A DNA stretch of 64,000 nt from the NCBI RefSeq assembly GCF_963576615.1, contig NC_088708.1, positions 66,132,672 through 66,196,671 on the forward strand, written 5' to 3'. The notes below the pieces were generated by a model that searched no databases, was not told where the DNA came from, and saw only the letters and a program-made list of their open reading frames with translations. The position numbers and the translations under genes are program-made. This stretch comes from Watersipora subatra. Its lineage: Eukaryota; Bryozoa; Gymnolaemata; Cheilostomatida; Watersiporidae. Each line of letters opens with the position of its first letter. Position 1 is the stretch's first letter. Positions 12,401 through 25,392 of this stretch are shown here, in pieces.

Positions 12401-15400
12401 ATCAACTAGTAACAAAAGGAAACAACATGAGTAGGTTTTAATTCTAGCAGTTAATACAAACTGTTGTAACAAACGATATTATTAGCTGCAGTGCAACAAC
12501 AAGAAAAGTTACTAGAAAGTTGGTTTGCGTTTTACTCCAAGTCTTAAAACTTGACCTAGATCCTTTGCTGCCTTCAGCTGACAAAAACAGCAACATAACA
12601 CAATACATTTTGTACAGCATATTATAGTAATTATAATACAGCCAGTTCCTATAGGAAAGGTTTGTAAAATAGCTGCTGCCTAGAAACTGATTCGCTGCCG
12701 TGTGTCAATGAAGCATAATAAACCCAGTGTCAGCTCATATGGGCTGCAGCTGAGACATGCCCAGCCTACGTCACACCCAATGGTTATAACAATATTCCAC
12801 TTGTTGCTCTCTGGTTGCTAGTAAATAAGGTCAGGTAACTGAGAGATATTCTGTCTGATCGGCAGCATTCACAGACGCACAGGAGAAAATATGTAAGAAT
12901 GAACAATTGAATACCTTGAGATACAATAGCATAGGTGATGAAAGAACGCATTCTCAGACTTTCTCAATGGTTCTTGACAGCTTTCAAATTCCTTTTGCAT
13001 GCAGCGGATGAAACTATAGGTGTTATCATTTTAGTTTTTAAATTTACAAGCTTTCTACGTAGGAACTGGATGTAGAGCCACATCAAGTTTTCCATATTCA
13101 GACTACTGACAGGTCATCTTAGGGGTTCAATAAATAAAAATTTTGTCACAATTTATCAAAACTAAAATCTTGACAGTCAAGAATTTTTACATAGAATATT
13201 CATTCATTTCTTTTCTAATAAAGCGGTAATCCGTCATCCATATCCATTCATGCTTAAAAAAGAGATTAATTATCATAGAGGTTACCATATTGCATAAGTT
13301 ACCAATCACTTTGTCTCTACCTGTATGTACTATTTAGCTACAGTCAAACCTCGAACCCCAAGAGGTCTAGTACGAGTGATAGTAATGTAGTAGGAAAACG
13401 AGTAGGTATCGTTTCTTAAAAACATAAAATAAATTTTGAAAAACTTTTCAGAAAATTTATGAAGCTTTATATTTATTTAGTAGTAGGCCTAGTTATTATA
13501 AGGAGGAAACTGAAAGGCTTGCAATGAAAACACCTGAAATGAGAGTAAAAGTGGAGAGAGTGGACATGATATTTAAATAATGTAATTTTATGTAATATAA
13601 AAAATAATTCATATATAAAAACAAGAACACATAAATAAACCACATTAATTAAAGCCCATGTTTCTGTAGTTGTATTACAATTTTTACCCACGAATCTCTG
13701 TCTCCTGTATCATTTAGGCAACCAACCTGGCCAGTTGGTCTCTAACATATAGGTGAAGCAACCAGAACAATATTTTTTATTGAGTATTACTTTATTAATT
13801 GAACTCCTTACATATAGTTTAGTGTTTTGTATTTAATTTTTACATAGTTGTATATAATCTATTTTCTTAGTGCTATATGTTATATATGTCATATGCTATA
13901 TGTTATACCTGAAGTATCTATTACAAGGTTTTTGGTCTCTGAAATTAACCGAAATACAGTGTATTCTTATGGAACTATTAAACTGTACTCCAATATGCAA
14001 ATTTAGAAATTCTATAAAAATCTTGAATTAATTAATTTCGTTTGCCAAGGTTGAACAGCACTTGCCAATTTTAAAGCAGTTTTCAAATTTTCTCATAAGA
14101 AAACAAAAGCTGTATTGCTAATGCAGTTACCATATGGTTTGGGCCATTAGAACCTTAACATGTCATCTTACAAAGTTTTATCCTTATAAATATAAAGTAG
14201 TCCTACAATTATGCATTTATAGAGCAGGTGTTAAATCTTGTGATGTAGGCAATCGAGTCTGATGGCCTGGCAGCTGAACCCACAACTGTATCTCCTTGGA
14301 GCCGCACCCAAATGCACAGCTGCAAAGGCAAGGTTATCTCCACTGCAAAACGCGATGTGCACGAATGCAGGTTATATGGACCACATGTCTAGTGTGAATG
14401 TTGGACTGTTACTCGCTCTTAACGAGTGCCAACATCAGTTCTCGAACAGCAAATGGAATTGTACATCCGTTGAGTTGGAGTTTATGCTTGAGGGGATAAA
14501 AGACATCGAAGGTAAGGGAGACAATTTCTAATTATAGCTTATTTTTAGTGTTACTCTTTGACATGACTTCCGGAATAAATCGCGTTCAACTTTTTCATTA
14601 ACTGTACGGGCGATTATTACAGAGTAACATAATAGGAGCGCTCATTGGCCACATTAACACAACGTTATCAGATTCACATTAAGCAGATCTTAAACATGAT
14701 GGGTATATGATGGCATCTCATCACAGAGATAGGGAGAAATGTAGGAAAACGCGGGTGTAACACCGAGTAATTACAAAGAAAGTGCCAACACCTCTTCATG
14801 TTAGTCCTTGTTTCCTCTCCTTGTACTCACGTAGTAAACACGCTTGGCTTACCGCTTTAATCAGATGTAAACTCTGGCTTAAGCCTCAGTTTGGTTGACA
14901 GTTGCGGGCGTCTTATTGAAAACCCGTCTTTATGGCATAAGGATGCACTATAGATAGACATCATCAACTCTGCTAGACAAAATTTAAATGCTTAGATAAG
15001 GCATCAGAATTTCTAACCAAAAGCTAGAGGATTATCCTAAAAGCAAACGCTACGCAGTCACTCTCATGTCCTGTGTCACCGTGGTAAAGTAAAAAGTCAT
15101 CCATATCTAGACATTATCTTCCACTTGTCATCTATTTATTTTGTATCTACCCAGAAGTGCTAGAGCTGACACGACGACGCATTTTCTCTCTATGACAGAG
15201 TTAACGCTGGCGAATCATTAGAATGCAGACCGTAGGGTTGTTGTTCAGCGCTATTGCCACATTCCGGTAGATTTACAAATCTCAGTTTACTCCCATGAAA
15301 CCATTGTTCATAGTTAATGCTTTCTCATTTACAGTTTTGTTGGTCTGAGTGGCTATGAATAAAAATCACTTCATAAAACCTTTTGTTAAATGTGTGACAA

Positions 15401-18400
15401 CAGTATAAAAAATTTGGTCTCTGAAAATGGCAGATTGATAGATAATATTGTATAAAATTGACTCTTTTACTTCAGAAAAATACCAAAGAGTATTAAAATA
15501 AGTTATATAGTTTAAGTTTAGTTTTTTTTATAGTTTTTTTTATAGTTTTTTTTAAGAGTTTTTCTATAGTTTGTATGTTTAAAGAATAGACAGATATATA
15601 CCTACCTGTTCTTTAAGTTTACCAATTTGGACCTGTTTGGCAAGCCTGTGAAATAAATCTCAATTTTTTAGTTTGACACATTTGAGAAAGGTATTAAGTC
15701 TGATTGCTATCTTAGACTACAATTCTTAGTTCTAGTGCAAAACAAATTAGTAAATGATTTATATCTGAAACATGTGCTACAATAAACATGTTTGTTCCAC
15801 GCTACTTAGCGTAACATGGAACAAAAATAGCTGGTGTTCCAGGATGTTAGATTAGGAAGTGTTAGTAGGAGTTCCATACTTAATGATTGTTGCAAACCAG
15901 AAGATCTGCATATGTGTTCTCGTCGTAAGTAGCAATGTTTCAAAGTTTTTAACGATTCATAATGTTCATTTAGAGAAAATTAAAACACTGGCTGTTTTAG
16001 GAATATATACATTAAATGATTAGCACAACAGGGAATAGGGAAACAGGAAATTTATCTTAAAATCCTGTTTTATTTTCTAAATTATTTCAATGATTGAAAG
16101 ATCTACGATAGACATAAAATTTCCCAAAAAATATTATAAAGATGTTATATAACCTTTAAAAAAAGTTTTATAAGGTTTGTCCCTTTCTGTACTATCAGAT
16201 GTCACCAAATAAGAAAATCAATATGGGAGCTATCCCATTTTACATATTTCACAACAACTGCAGCCAGTTACATGTATATTGTCAAACTATTCCATTATCG
16301 CTTATCAAGTCTAAATACTTCTGCATATACATGCTGTGGTAGAAGAGTTCTCTCTACCGTCTTATCACTGGACAAAAGTACCATAATTGTTGTTGTGCAT
16401 CTCAGAGCTCTTAGAATTTAAACAGTCTGCTGCATAAGTCTAGGAGAGGGAGGTGTGAGGTAGCTTACTCCACAATCTCTCCACCAAATTTAGAACCTGT
16501 AAAAAGTCTGGTGCAGCTTTATACCTACTGTAAACTTTCTGGTTAGCATCAAGATGTTACAATGAAATAATAATTAAATGAACAATTTTCTAGGAAGATT
16601 TTAAAAGTAAATTAAAATGTTAAAATGTTGTGCTAAGTAATGCATTTACAAACAAACTGGTTCATATCCTTCAATGGAAATGCTTAAAATATTAGTCGGT
16701 TTCAAGTTTGGAGATATTATAATGGTTGCAATCTGAAATATTATAATAGTTAGGATCTGCAAGATTGAGCGCTTGACAACAAATCTCTGTAATTTTGGCA
16801 TTATATCAATACAGAGGACTTTGTATAGGTGGCTCAAGCTTTCATATGTAGTTTCTTTGGGAGAAGTTTTGAGAGTACAAAAATGGTTTTTTCCAATATA
16901 TTGTTTTCCACAAAATAATGCATGCCCAAGCAACGCTCTCTCTTTAATGGCAGCGCAGCTCTCAGTTCACACATTTAGATGGAGATACATCACAGCTTGT
17001 CTAACTAAAGTAATTTTAGACAATTCAACTTGAAAAAGAAACCTATTACGAACCGTTTCGGGCTTTGCATAGAACTTTCTAGTACTTGATGAATTCATCT
17101 GCACACTCATGTATTGTTTTGTGTAATGTCGAACATAGGGCCGTGATTGTTGCACGGTAGCGCAGCTTTGCGTAAACACGGCTAGCTAGTGCTCCAGTCA
17201 TCAAGGACAAACATATGGTCCATCGACAGATTCACAATTATACAGGAGTGTAGAAATATATTAGTAAACACACGCTGATAGAAATCACATTTTTCATGAG
17301 TGCATACTTTGATCACTACAACTATAACTTGCAAGAAGATATTAAATGAATTTGAAAAGTGTAGACAAAATCTTTGCTAGTATTAAAGTAGCCAACCAAA
17401 CTTGTTGAAAAATGTTGCCTCCATTTCCATTCAATTTTTGTGTGTTTTAATTTTTTCTTAGTACACCACATCAAGAAACTGGTGGTAAGTCCAGTCAAAC
17501 TAGCGGGTTCGTCGAGCCAACCTCTACAAATTTTACAAGTTTTATTTTAAGATTTTCGGTTCCGTCTTAAATCTTAACACAATGATGAATACAATGTGAC
17601 CTACCCTGGGCTACCTCAGATTATCATTGATGACGTAGCTGCTTTCATTAGCTGTCAACCTATTGCTGCTGCTGCAAAGCACCCTTGAGCCCGGGCCAAC
17701 AAGTACATCCCTGGCCATATCATTAATAAGATGAAAGCTTGCGTAGGATAGGCCACCTTTGATGAAGTGAGCTAGCCCTTTCAATGAAATAAAACTGTAT
17801 TTATTGTAAATGTTAGGTATTGCAGGTGAATAGGTTTTTTCCATCGTAATAACTTTGCATCGTAACTTTTACTACTTCTGGCGTCTACGAAGCTGTTCTT
17901 TCTAGCGAAAACTAACTTGCGGCTGTCAACAAAATAGCCTTTTAAACTAAAGATCAGCTAGGCACACCGCCTTTCTCACGTCCCATGGAATATATTTGTT
18001 TAATAACAAATCTTTGTGTAAGCTAGACTGCTGGTGAGTTCCAAAAGTGGCCCATGCAACAGTAGCATACGCAAGCCAATAATTAGTAAATACCTGGCAG
18101 TGTTTAGGAACAGAGGCTAAATAAACTGTATAGCAATACATGCATGGCAAAACTTGGAAAATGGATATGAAGACACTTTTTTAATTTTGCACTATAAATT
18201 GCCAGCTGGGGAAGACTTGTTAAAAGATTATCTGTGTTGTTATTACTCACCATCTGACAGCCATTCTAATCCCAGAATAAAATTTAAAATATTTCTAGTA
18301 CATCAATAATAAACACAATATTGTTTACACAAACAAAGCTTATTATTAGAAACTTTCTTGTGAAAAAATTTCCAAATTTAAAACAGTTTTTATTTTCAAT

Positions 18401-21400
18401 TTTGGAAGTAGCGAGTGCCTAATCAATCCTTCTAGCTACACTCCTGTTGAGTCAGCTTACTCATCACGATCAGCCCCGATGCTATTCCTATCTCCTATTG
18501 TTCTTGACATTCCTGTGCATCTAATAACCGAATTTGGCTGATTACTATTTTGAAAGGAAGAAGTCTATTGTCGCTGCTGTTTCTATTCTACCGTAAATTA
18601 AACATGATATTGTATCGTTGGCAAGATTGCTTTAGGCCTCGCAGGTGTAAAACAAATAAGCAATTTACTGAATCAACAGAATGAGTAACAACAGATGAAC
18701 TGAAAGGTAATTAAGAAATAAATTATAAACGCTTTTAATAGCGATTGTTGTTCATTAAACAGATCTGAAAAGATATGCTAATCGCACTGCTCATTTGTAA
18801 CAGTTTAAGGTGTCCATTTGTTACCATCCATTTTATATTTGATTGGCAGCGCCCATAACCTCGCTGACACTGAGTCCAGGTGTTGCAGTAACGACCGGTT
18901 TTATCTAGGTCGTCCCAGAGACTCATTCACCATGTGAAACTGAATAAAACAACATTATAGAAATTGATTGGTTGACATGGGGTGAGACTTGTATTGTCTG
19001 GGTTTGGAGACATACGGCTCCAGTGTTTATGGCTGGTGGCTGTGTGGCCAGAGGTAATGCACATTAGTGGGGAGATAAAGGGCTGTTGTGACTAGGCGTT
19101 TGCTCTATTATCATCTCAGAATAAATTAATCACAAATTATTAATTCAGTCATTTTTAATAATGCAAAACAAACATTTTCCTCCCAGTATTGTCATAAAAT
19201 CATGAACACTATAGAGAAATGCCTCAGAGCTAGTAAGCCCGCTCTATAGTAATGGAGCCTGTTTCATTTTCAAATGTTTAAACACTATCTTAATCCTAAA
19301 TAATCTGTTTACTTCGTTATTGGTCTGTTTTACATAAACGCCATTATAAAACAAAACTCAAATTAATTGTTTTTCGTTCAATTGTGTCATAAACTCCTAT
19401 GGTTTGTTTAGTTAACCTCACTGGACAACTAGCAAAGGCTGTACGCCCACCCATGCAGTCGATCGCGTCATGGCACACATCATAAACAATGACAATAAAA
19501 GCAAAAACTCAAAGGAAGAATATCGCATTGGACAAGAGTCGCTTTTCTACCGAGTAGCTTGTTTTAGCTTGTAAAGAATTTGTGTAGACAGCATGGATAC
19601 CTGTTTGTCTCCGTTTCTATGATCTTTCGCTTTCACCGCCAGTCATAGCAGATTTGAATTTTTGTGTAGTAGCTGTATAGCTATGCTTACCAGTCTCCTA
19701 GCTTTTTCTGATAAGGTGTGGCTTAACACCATAACACCATAATCACTGCAAGTCCAATGAATGTATATTGGAATAACAACTCATTTTAAAATGGTTATCA
19801 TAGTTGTTTCCATTGCTAATCAAACTTGCTTCAAGTAGCCAAGTTGAGGTGATTCATATCACTAATCTGATGTTTTAGGTGGGATACGAACAGTAGTGCC
19901 ACAACAACAGGAAATAGCAAAAATGTGGTCTTTTCAGTTTGAGTGGTTGTAGAGATAATTTTTTATGTGTAAAAATCTCAGAACGCTCTCTGCAACTGGT
20001 TTCAAATATGGCTATTATACATAAAACTGAGTGTTCACTTTTGCTACTTTGATAGTTGTAAAGAGCTAGGTGAAGATATAACACCCATAATAACAACTAC
20101 TATAATTACAGTCATAAAAGTTTGAGACTTCAATAAAACTTTCCTGCTGTTTGCAGGAAAGTTTAGAAAAAGTTTGGGAAAAGTTTGTTTCCTGCTGTTT
20201 GCAGGAAAGTTTGTTTGCAGTTTCGGTTGCTCTTCACAAAATAAATCCTGTGAAGGATTCTTCGATCAGTGAAAGCAGTAACTTTGAAAGAATTTACCCG
20301 CTGTGAGTTATGTTTGATCGGTTATCAAGAGCAAAGTTCATAATTCAACTATGGCTATTTGTACGAACTTGGTATAATAGAAATAAATTTCGAGTAACTT
20401 TAATTAGAAAGAAATCTGTTAAAACTGCTAGTTTTAAACTTTTAAATATAAACAGCCTCACAAAAAGAGTCGAGAAAAACATAAACTGCAAGTAATAAAT
20501 GATTGCGATAGGTAAACAACGATAGAAAATATGTTTGGTAATTAATTGGTTTTTGAACATAATTTAGTTTCGGCATGACACTCAAGCAAACAAAAAAGTT
20601 GGCTATATACGATCTATTTCTTTAAAGAAATGATGACTGCCCGGGAAGAATGTCTTGAAAGCACTAAAATGAAGTAGTTGGTATCCTTTTTACTTCAGTT
20701 CACAGTTTGGTTTAATCAGCATGACTGCAAGGAGCCTAGAGCAGTTATCAGAGATATTAGAACAAGTACCTCTTAGTAATTATAGCTACATGCATCACGG
20801 GCATATCACAGCTCCTATATCATTCTACTTCCGTCCGCGCTCACTTCTAGTAGGAGGTACTAAAAGAATACTTAAAAGCTAGTAAAAGAACGGCATGTGA
20901 AACGAGAGCAGGGTTCCAATATAGAAGTTACAGTTTCGCACTGAACGAGCAATAAAATGGAAGATCGTGTTTCTTAGGTAATATAACTCCAGCTTCTCTC
21001 ACGAGGGTGTAATATACAGTTATTTTATTGAATCATGCCTTGCATCTTTGCCTTCGTGGCTGTTCTTCATTTCTGTCTCATCAAAAACTGTTTAATTATT
21101 TTCGGCAATAAACTCAATTATTTTGCTAGATTGGTTTAAACTGTTAGACGATTGTCTGGTAGTCTTAACATAGGCTTGTTCACACACTCTCTCATAGCAG
21201 AATTGTTAAGGTAAGCCAAATGTTCTCACAAATATTCTATCTGTTGCAGCCTCCAAAGAAGATGCTTTTCTTCACGCTGCCACTGCTGCCGGTATCGCCC
21301 ATGCCATAGCCCGAGGCTGCCGCAACGGTCTCATCAGCAAGTGCTCCTGCAGTAACATGGAAAGACCTGAAAACCTCAACATGGACTGGGAGTGGGGCGG

Positions 21401-23985
21401 ATGCGGCGACAATGTAAACTATGGACAACAGTTTGCTACAGCTTTTGTGGACCTGAGGGAAAAAGAGAGCAACCATCCGAAGGGATCTGAAAGTCTTGCT
21501 CTTACCTTAATGAACAAGCACAACAATGAAGCTGGTCGCCGGGTAAGTAGAGTTGTCATCTCCTTTCTCAGAACTCCTGGTAGAGGCATTTGAAGTAGCA
21601 CTGCCAAGCATAGAGATAGACAGTTATGTTCTTTGCTTCCCTAAACCCTAATTGAAGAAGTAGACAGAAGTCATAAATGTATATCTACTTGTCAAAGTGT
21701 GTCACCAGATTATAAGGTTTCTTCAGTCACAAGTAGCCGTATCCGCATGTGCCGACACACAGTAGCAGTAGCATAGTGGCACCCATGGTTACATCGTGTG
21801 AAATCACATGATCAAAATGACAGTTTAGTTTTATGCTAGCCATCACTTATGGCCTGACAGCTTTTACAACCGTGTCTTTTAGAATAATATAGCTGCTGAA
21901 GTATATTTATCATTACAGAATAATATACATAGCTACAGAACTGTAAATATAATACAAAATCTCAAACATATCTACAAACATGTGTACATACATCGCCATA
22001 GAGAGCATCATAAATATAAATATAGAAACATTCATAGGTAAGTAACTACAAAGTCATATACATAACTACATAAATTTATGCGTAACTACAGAATTTTATA
22101 ACATTTACAAAGCTCTATGTCCGACTACAGAAGCACACTTAGTTGAAGATGTACAGTTAAATGCCATCATCATTATACAGCGCACTCTGATTACGCAATC
22201 ACAATTGTGCACCGTAGCTAAGTAACAAAACAGCATACGCAATTCATACGTGACTCAACATTCCAGCAACCACAAGTAGTCCGAACCGCTTAGCTTGTTT
22301 ATCCACAAATCAATGACCATCTAAAAGAGTTATTTCTAGAAAATTAAATCCGTTTAAAACATTAAACTTATTATGTATGACTTTGATTTACACTCTGATT
22401 CCACTGTACGTCCACAATGTTAGTTTAGTGCAAAAACTTTGACCATGCGTTGCTGCGACTAACACAATGTCTTGAACCGAGGGAAGGCAGAAAACCGTCC
22501 CTACTCAGCCAGGAAAGTGGTCTACCCCTCTACTAAATTGCAAATAATAATTATAGAAAACCTTCAAGGTAGGCACGGCTCCATGCTGTCTGCGCCTCGT
22601 CTTTATACATTCAGTTATTTCATGGAATCACTCATTCAATTCACTTCAATGGTTTCAGTGATTTATTGGTTAGCCCAGTTATTGTTAAACACCATTCACA
22701 ACACTCACATGTCACCCGACATGGTTCTACTGGCTCCAACAGGTTGCTAAAAAAATTAATTGTTAAATTATTAGCATATAATGTGTAATTGTCTGCCCAC
22801 AGCTTTGATCATTAAAAGTAGCTCTTGACGAAATAGCAAAGATCAGAGAGTGGATTATGAAATATGGCTCAGAGAGGCTGTGAATTTCCCCCTTCGTGGC
22901 TTTATGGAATGACTTATGGCTATTTAGATGTGTCACTCCTGCCATTCAGTGTTTTTTATCAGTCTTGATCCGCAACAGATTGTGAAGGGTAGTTGTTGGT
23001 AGATGGTGAAGGAGGTTGTTGGTTGGATAGATAGTAATTCTATTAAATCATAAAAGATTGACTGAGATTAATAAATTGTTATAAGATACGAATTAAACTA
23101 TATAGCAAAATGAGTTTGATTGCATTATGTTTGTAGATTGATAGGCATTATCTGTTTTCAAATTCAAAGAGATCGAAATTCTACTTAATAATACGGTATA
23201 TTAAATGTTTTTTATGCTGCCATGCGTGTATCACTGAAGAATTCTGTTAATCATGTTGGACAAAATTATACCAACAGGCTATAATTTAACTGAATAATAA
23301 CAAAACCTTGTGACTTCTAGTGTTAACATTCAGTGTATTAACATTCAGAAGATTGGAAATAAAACAAGGTCATGGTTCAAACTATTTTACTGCTCAGCTT
23401 CAACAACCTTTTCATAGATAAAATCCGTTTATCTGATAAGGATTGACTATGCTTTGAAATATGTCGCTAAACAGTATTTGATTGTTGCAACACTTAATAA
23501 AAATTTTGTAGACTGTGTCCAAGGAAGACCAAGTGACCTGCAAATGTCATGGAGTAAGTGGCTCTTGTTCTCTTAAAACTTGCTGGCAGGAGTTGTCTCC
23601 TTTTCGCACTATTGGAGATAAGTTGAAGAAGAACTACGATATAGCCATGCAAGTCGGATTCAACAAGGATGGGACGGGCCTCAGGAACCGTATCAAGTCT
23701 AAACGATCAAAAAGAAGAGCGAGCAAGGAAGAACTTATATACATGAAAGAGTCGAAAAATGTGTGTATGCGAAACAGTAATGGCGAACTACCAGATAACA
23801 TGGTAGGTCGGAGGTGTAACATCACAAGTTCAGGAGAAGACAACTGTGAGACTCTCTGCTGTGGCCGGGGTTCAGTAAAAAAAGTGGTAACAGTAACGGA
23901 ACGTTGTAATTGTAAATTTCAGTGGTGTTGTTATGTTGAGTGCGATGAATGTTCTCACGAGGAAATACACGATATCTGTGTGTAG
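6375..23985 (+). CDS. Wnt ligand gene, four coding exons (complete)
   Basis: The locus encodes a secreted Wnt glycoprotein of about 374 residues, a usual family length. Exons are 6375-6469, 14249-14511, 21250-21542 and 23512-23985; every junction is GT-AG and the phases agree (2, 1, 0). Residues 1-30 form a signal peptide. The mature part has the Wnt landmarks in order: LSPLQNAMC, ECQHQF, KWNC, the WGGCGDN motif, HNNEAGR, CHGVSGSC with the serine (about 233) that is palmitoleoylated for Frizzled binding, CCGRG, and the closing ERCNCKF/WCC block. I count 24 cysteines after the signal peptide, matching a full Wnt, and two N-glycosylation sequons (NCT, NIT). Subfamily is uncertain. The LSPFR stretch after CHGVSGSC and the YVEC tail recall Wnt9, while CNCKF and the spacing before CCGRG fit other Wnts better. 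A basic KSKRSKRR loop is unusual. Confidence 0.96.
6470..14248. other. Wnt intron 1 (7.8 kb)
   Basis: Begins GTAAGT and ends ATGTAG. It contains no supported gene. Notable items are a perfect 20-bp palindrome at 8845-8864, a short CT run near 9772-9787 and AT-rich low-complexity sequence around 11410-11510 and 13850-13910. Short open frames on both strands look like noise. Confidence 0.7.
8845..8864. repeat. Perfect 20-bp palindrome
   Basis: CTTAGGGGTG followed directly by its reverse complement CACCCCTAAG, in Wnt intron 1. A looser second copy of GCACCC/AGGGGTG follows at 8867-8883. It could be a binding site for a dimeric factor or chance; nothing in the sequence decides. Confidence 0.6.
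14249..14511 (+). CDS. Wnt exon 2
   Basis: Encodes about 87 residues from the start of the mature protein to just past KWNCTS. It holds the first four conserved cysteines and the family motif ALNECQHQF. The acceptor ATGTAG supplies the G that completes Trp32. The donor is G/GTAAGG, leaving phase 1. Translation must enter at 14249 rather than at the internal ATG at 14262. Confidence 0.95.
14512..21249. other. Wnt intron 2 (6.7 kb)
   Basis: Begins GTAAGG and ends GTTGCAG. No supported gene inside. It contains a T-rich triplicated motif (TTTTTTTATAG) near 15520-15560 and a pair of short hairpins at 20136-20208. Other open frames are short and lack splice or family support. Confidence 0.7.
20136..20208. 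repeat. Two direct copies of a short hairpin
   Basis: The first hairpin, 20136-20164, pairs AAACTTTCCTGC with GCAGGAAAGTTT over a 5-base TGTTT loop (12 bp, perfect). The second, 20188-20208, repeats the core TTTCCTGC/GCAGGAAA with the same loop (8 bp). They lie about 50 bp apart in the same orientation in Wnt intron 2. Confidence 0.75.
21250..21542 (+). CDS. Wnt exon 3
   Basis: Encodes about 97 residues: ASKEDAFLHAATAAGI, the cysteine cluster around CSC, WGGCGDN and HNNEAGRR. The acceptor is GTTGCAG and the donor GTAAGT. Phase 1 enters (the split Ala codon G/CC) and phase 0 leaves. The exon matches the block that ends at the conserved NNEAGR motif in Wnt genes. Confidence 0.95.
21543..23511. 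other. Wnt intron 3 (2.0 kb)
   Basis: Begins GTAAGT and ends TTGTAG. Around 21890-22140 there are loosely repeated ACTACAGAA/ATACATAACTACA words, a degenerate low-order repeat. No gene is supported. Confidence 0.65.
23512..23985 (+). CDS. Wnt exon 4 (C-terminal, with stop)
   Basis: Encodes the last 157 residues. They include CKCHGVSGSCSLKTCW with the lipid-modified serine, a variable basic loop, the CCGRG motif, and the CNCKFQWCC fold ending in ICV before TAG. Translation is continuous from the acceptor at 23512, three bases before the first in-frame codon that could be taken as a start. Sixteen of the 24 cysteines lie here, consistent with the C-terminal cysteine-rich thumb and index regions of Wnt. 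Confidence 0.97.
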   Translation, partial: TVSKEDQVTCKCHGVSGSCSLKTCWQELSPFRTIGDKLKKNYDIAMQVGFNKDGTGLRNRIKSKRSKRRASKEELIYMKESKNVCMRNSNGELPDNMVGRRCNITSSGEDNCETLCCGRGSVKKVVTVTERCNCKFQWCCYVECDECSHEEIHDICV

Positions 23986-24341
23986 CCCAAGTGCTTTTTC
24001 TTACCGCATAAAAGGTAATACCTACGTTCTATGACTTTTTGCTATTTGTACATATGTGATGAATGTTTGTTACTCAACCGAACTGTTTGGGAAGTTATAC
24101 GCTTTCTAAACTCTTCCCTCCAGCTATACTAGAAATATTTTAATACGCAAAGTACTAAACCTATTATTCATGAATGTAATACACAGAAATACCTAAGCAA
24201 TATTTAAAACAGCATCACTATGCTTGGCGTATTCTTTTATCCTCAGAGTCTCCTAGATTGTAAAGTTTACGTTGTAAGGAGCTGACAATTCCAAAGGTTT
24301 ATGAACAATTATAAATGGAAAATTAATTGACAGTAGTTGTG

Positions 24342-24347
24342 AATAAA
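24342..24347 (+). promoter_or_regulatory. Candidate Wnt polyadenylation signal
   Basis: AATAAA 357 bases after the Wnt stop codon. It is the first canonical hexamer downstream on this strand that I see. Usage is not shown by sequence alone. Confidence 0.35.
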
Positions 24348-24582
24348 CCAATCAGAGACATAGTTAGTGTCATGTTGTATGAAAAGTGTGTGTTGAGCTG
24401 ATATTGCCAGCAACCAGTGCATTTATTTTACTGGCAGTTATTGTCGTATTATCACATGTATAATTTTTATCGCAATTCGCTGTCAGTGCAGCTACTATTA
24501 CTTTATATTTATTATCATTGTACTTTTTCTCTAAATCTCTGCCATGGGAAACTTTTGATATAAATCCTTAATAAAATACTCT

Positions 24583-24922
24583 TTACGATTGTACATACAA
24601 TGCATATTATTGAGAGAGGACAAATCCAAAGTATTTCTTGCTGTCTACTGTTGCAAATGAAAAGTTTACGATTGTACATCCAATGCATTTTATTGCCTAA
24701 CTTATTGTGAAAAAGTACGCCAAATAGGCATTGCACGATATAAACTATGATAAATTCACAAAATTACATTCTTGTGTGTTACAACAATAGAGCAGACAGG
24801 TTTGTCAAGCTTATGATAATGTCACGGTAGATAAAAGATGGTAATGGTGAGAGGACAAATCCAAATTACAGCACATGCGTAACTAAGTATTTCTTGCTGT
24901 CTACTGTTGCAAATGAAAAGTT
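24583..24922. repeat. Overlapping local duplications after Wnt
   Basis: A 30-bp segment starting TTACGATTGTACAT occurs at 24583-24612 and again at 24666-24695. A second segment, from GAGAGGACAAATCC to GCAAATGAAAAGTTT, occurs at about 24614-24666 and again at about 24849-24922, with about 20 extra bases inside the later copy. Two overlapping duplication events explain this. Confidence 0.75.
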
Positions 24923-25392
24923 TTGTATTATTGTTTAAAAATACAATACAACTACATGTACAGCAAACATGCATAGCCTGTCTTTAAGCAAGTATGTTAT
25001 GCACAAATCACATGCACACTAAGTGATAGAAGAAAAACAAATATGCTATAGTAAAAGTCCAGTAAAAATCTAATTTACTTTCAAAATTTGCTAATCTTAA
25101 CCAAAGCATCGCAAGTGTTAGGTTGTTTCATGAAAATGTACATGCCACAATTATATCTCAACTGAATAAGCAACTGCCACAAGTTATGAAAGAAATTTAA
25201 GCAAATAACATCTAATAGCCAATAACAGCCTACAACAAGTACTGTCAATCAATAAAATCTTTTTTAATAACTCAATACTCTGGCAAAATGTTATTGGTCC
25301 AGGAGCAAGGACTAGCCCGATGTTAAAGTTTGATTTTGGAGTTGCCTTCTATCACAGCTGCCCAGCCCTTATGATTCGTATGGTCAACGACT

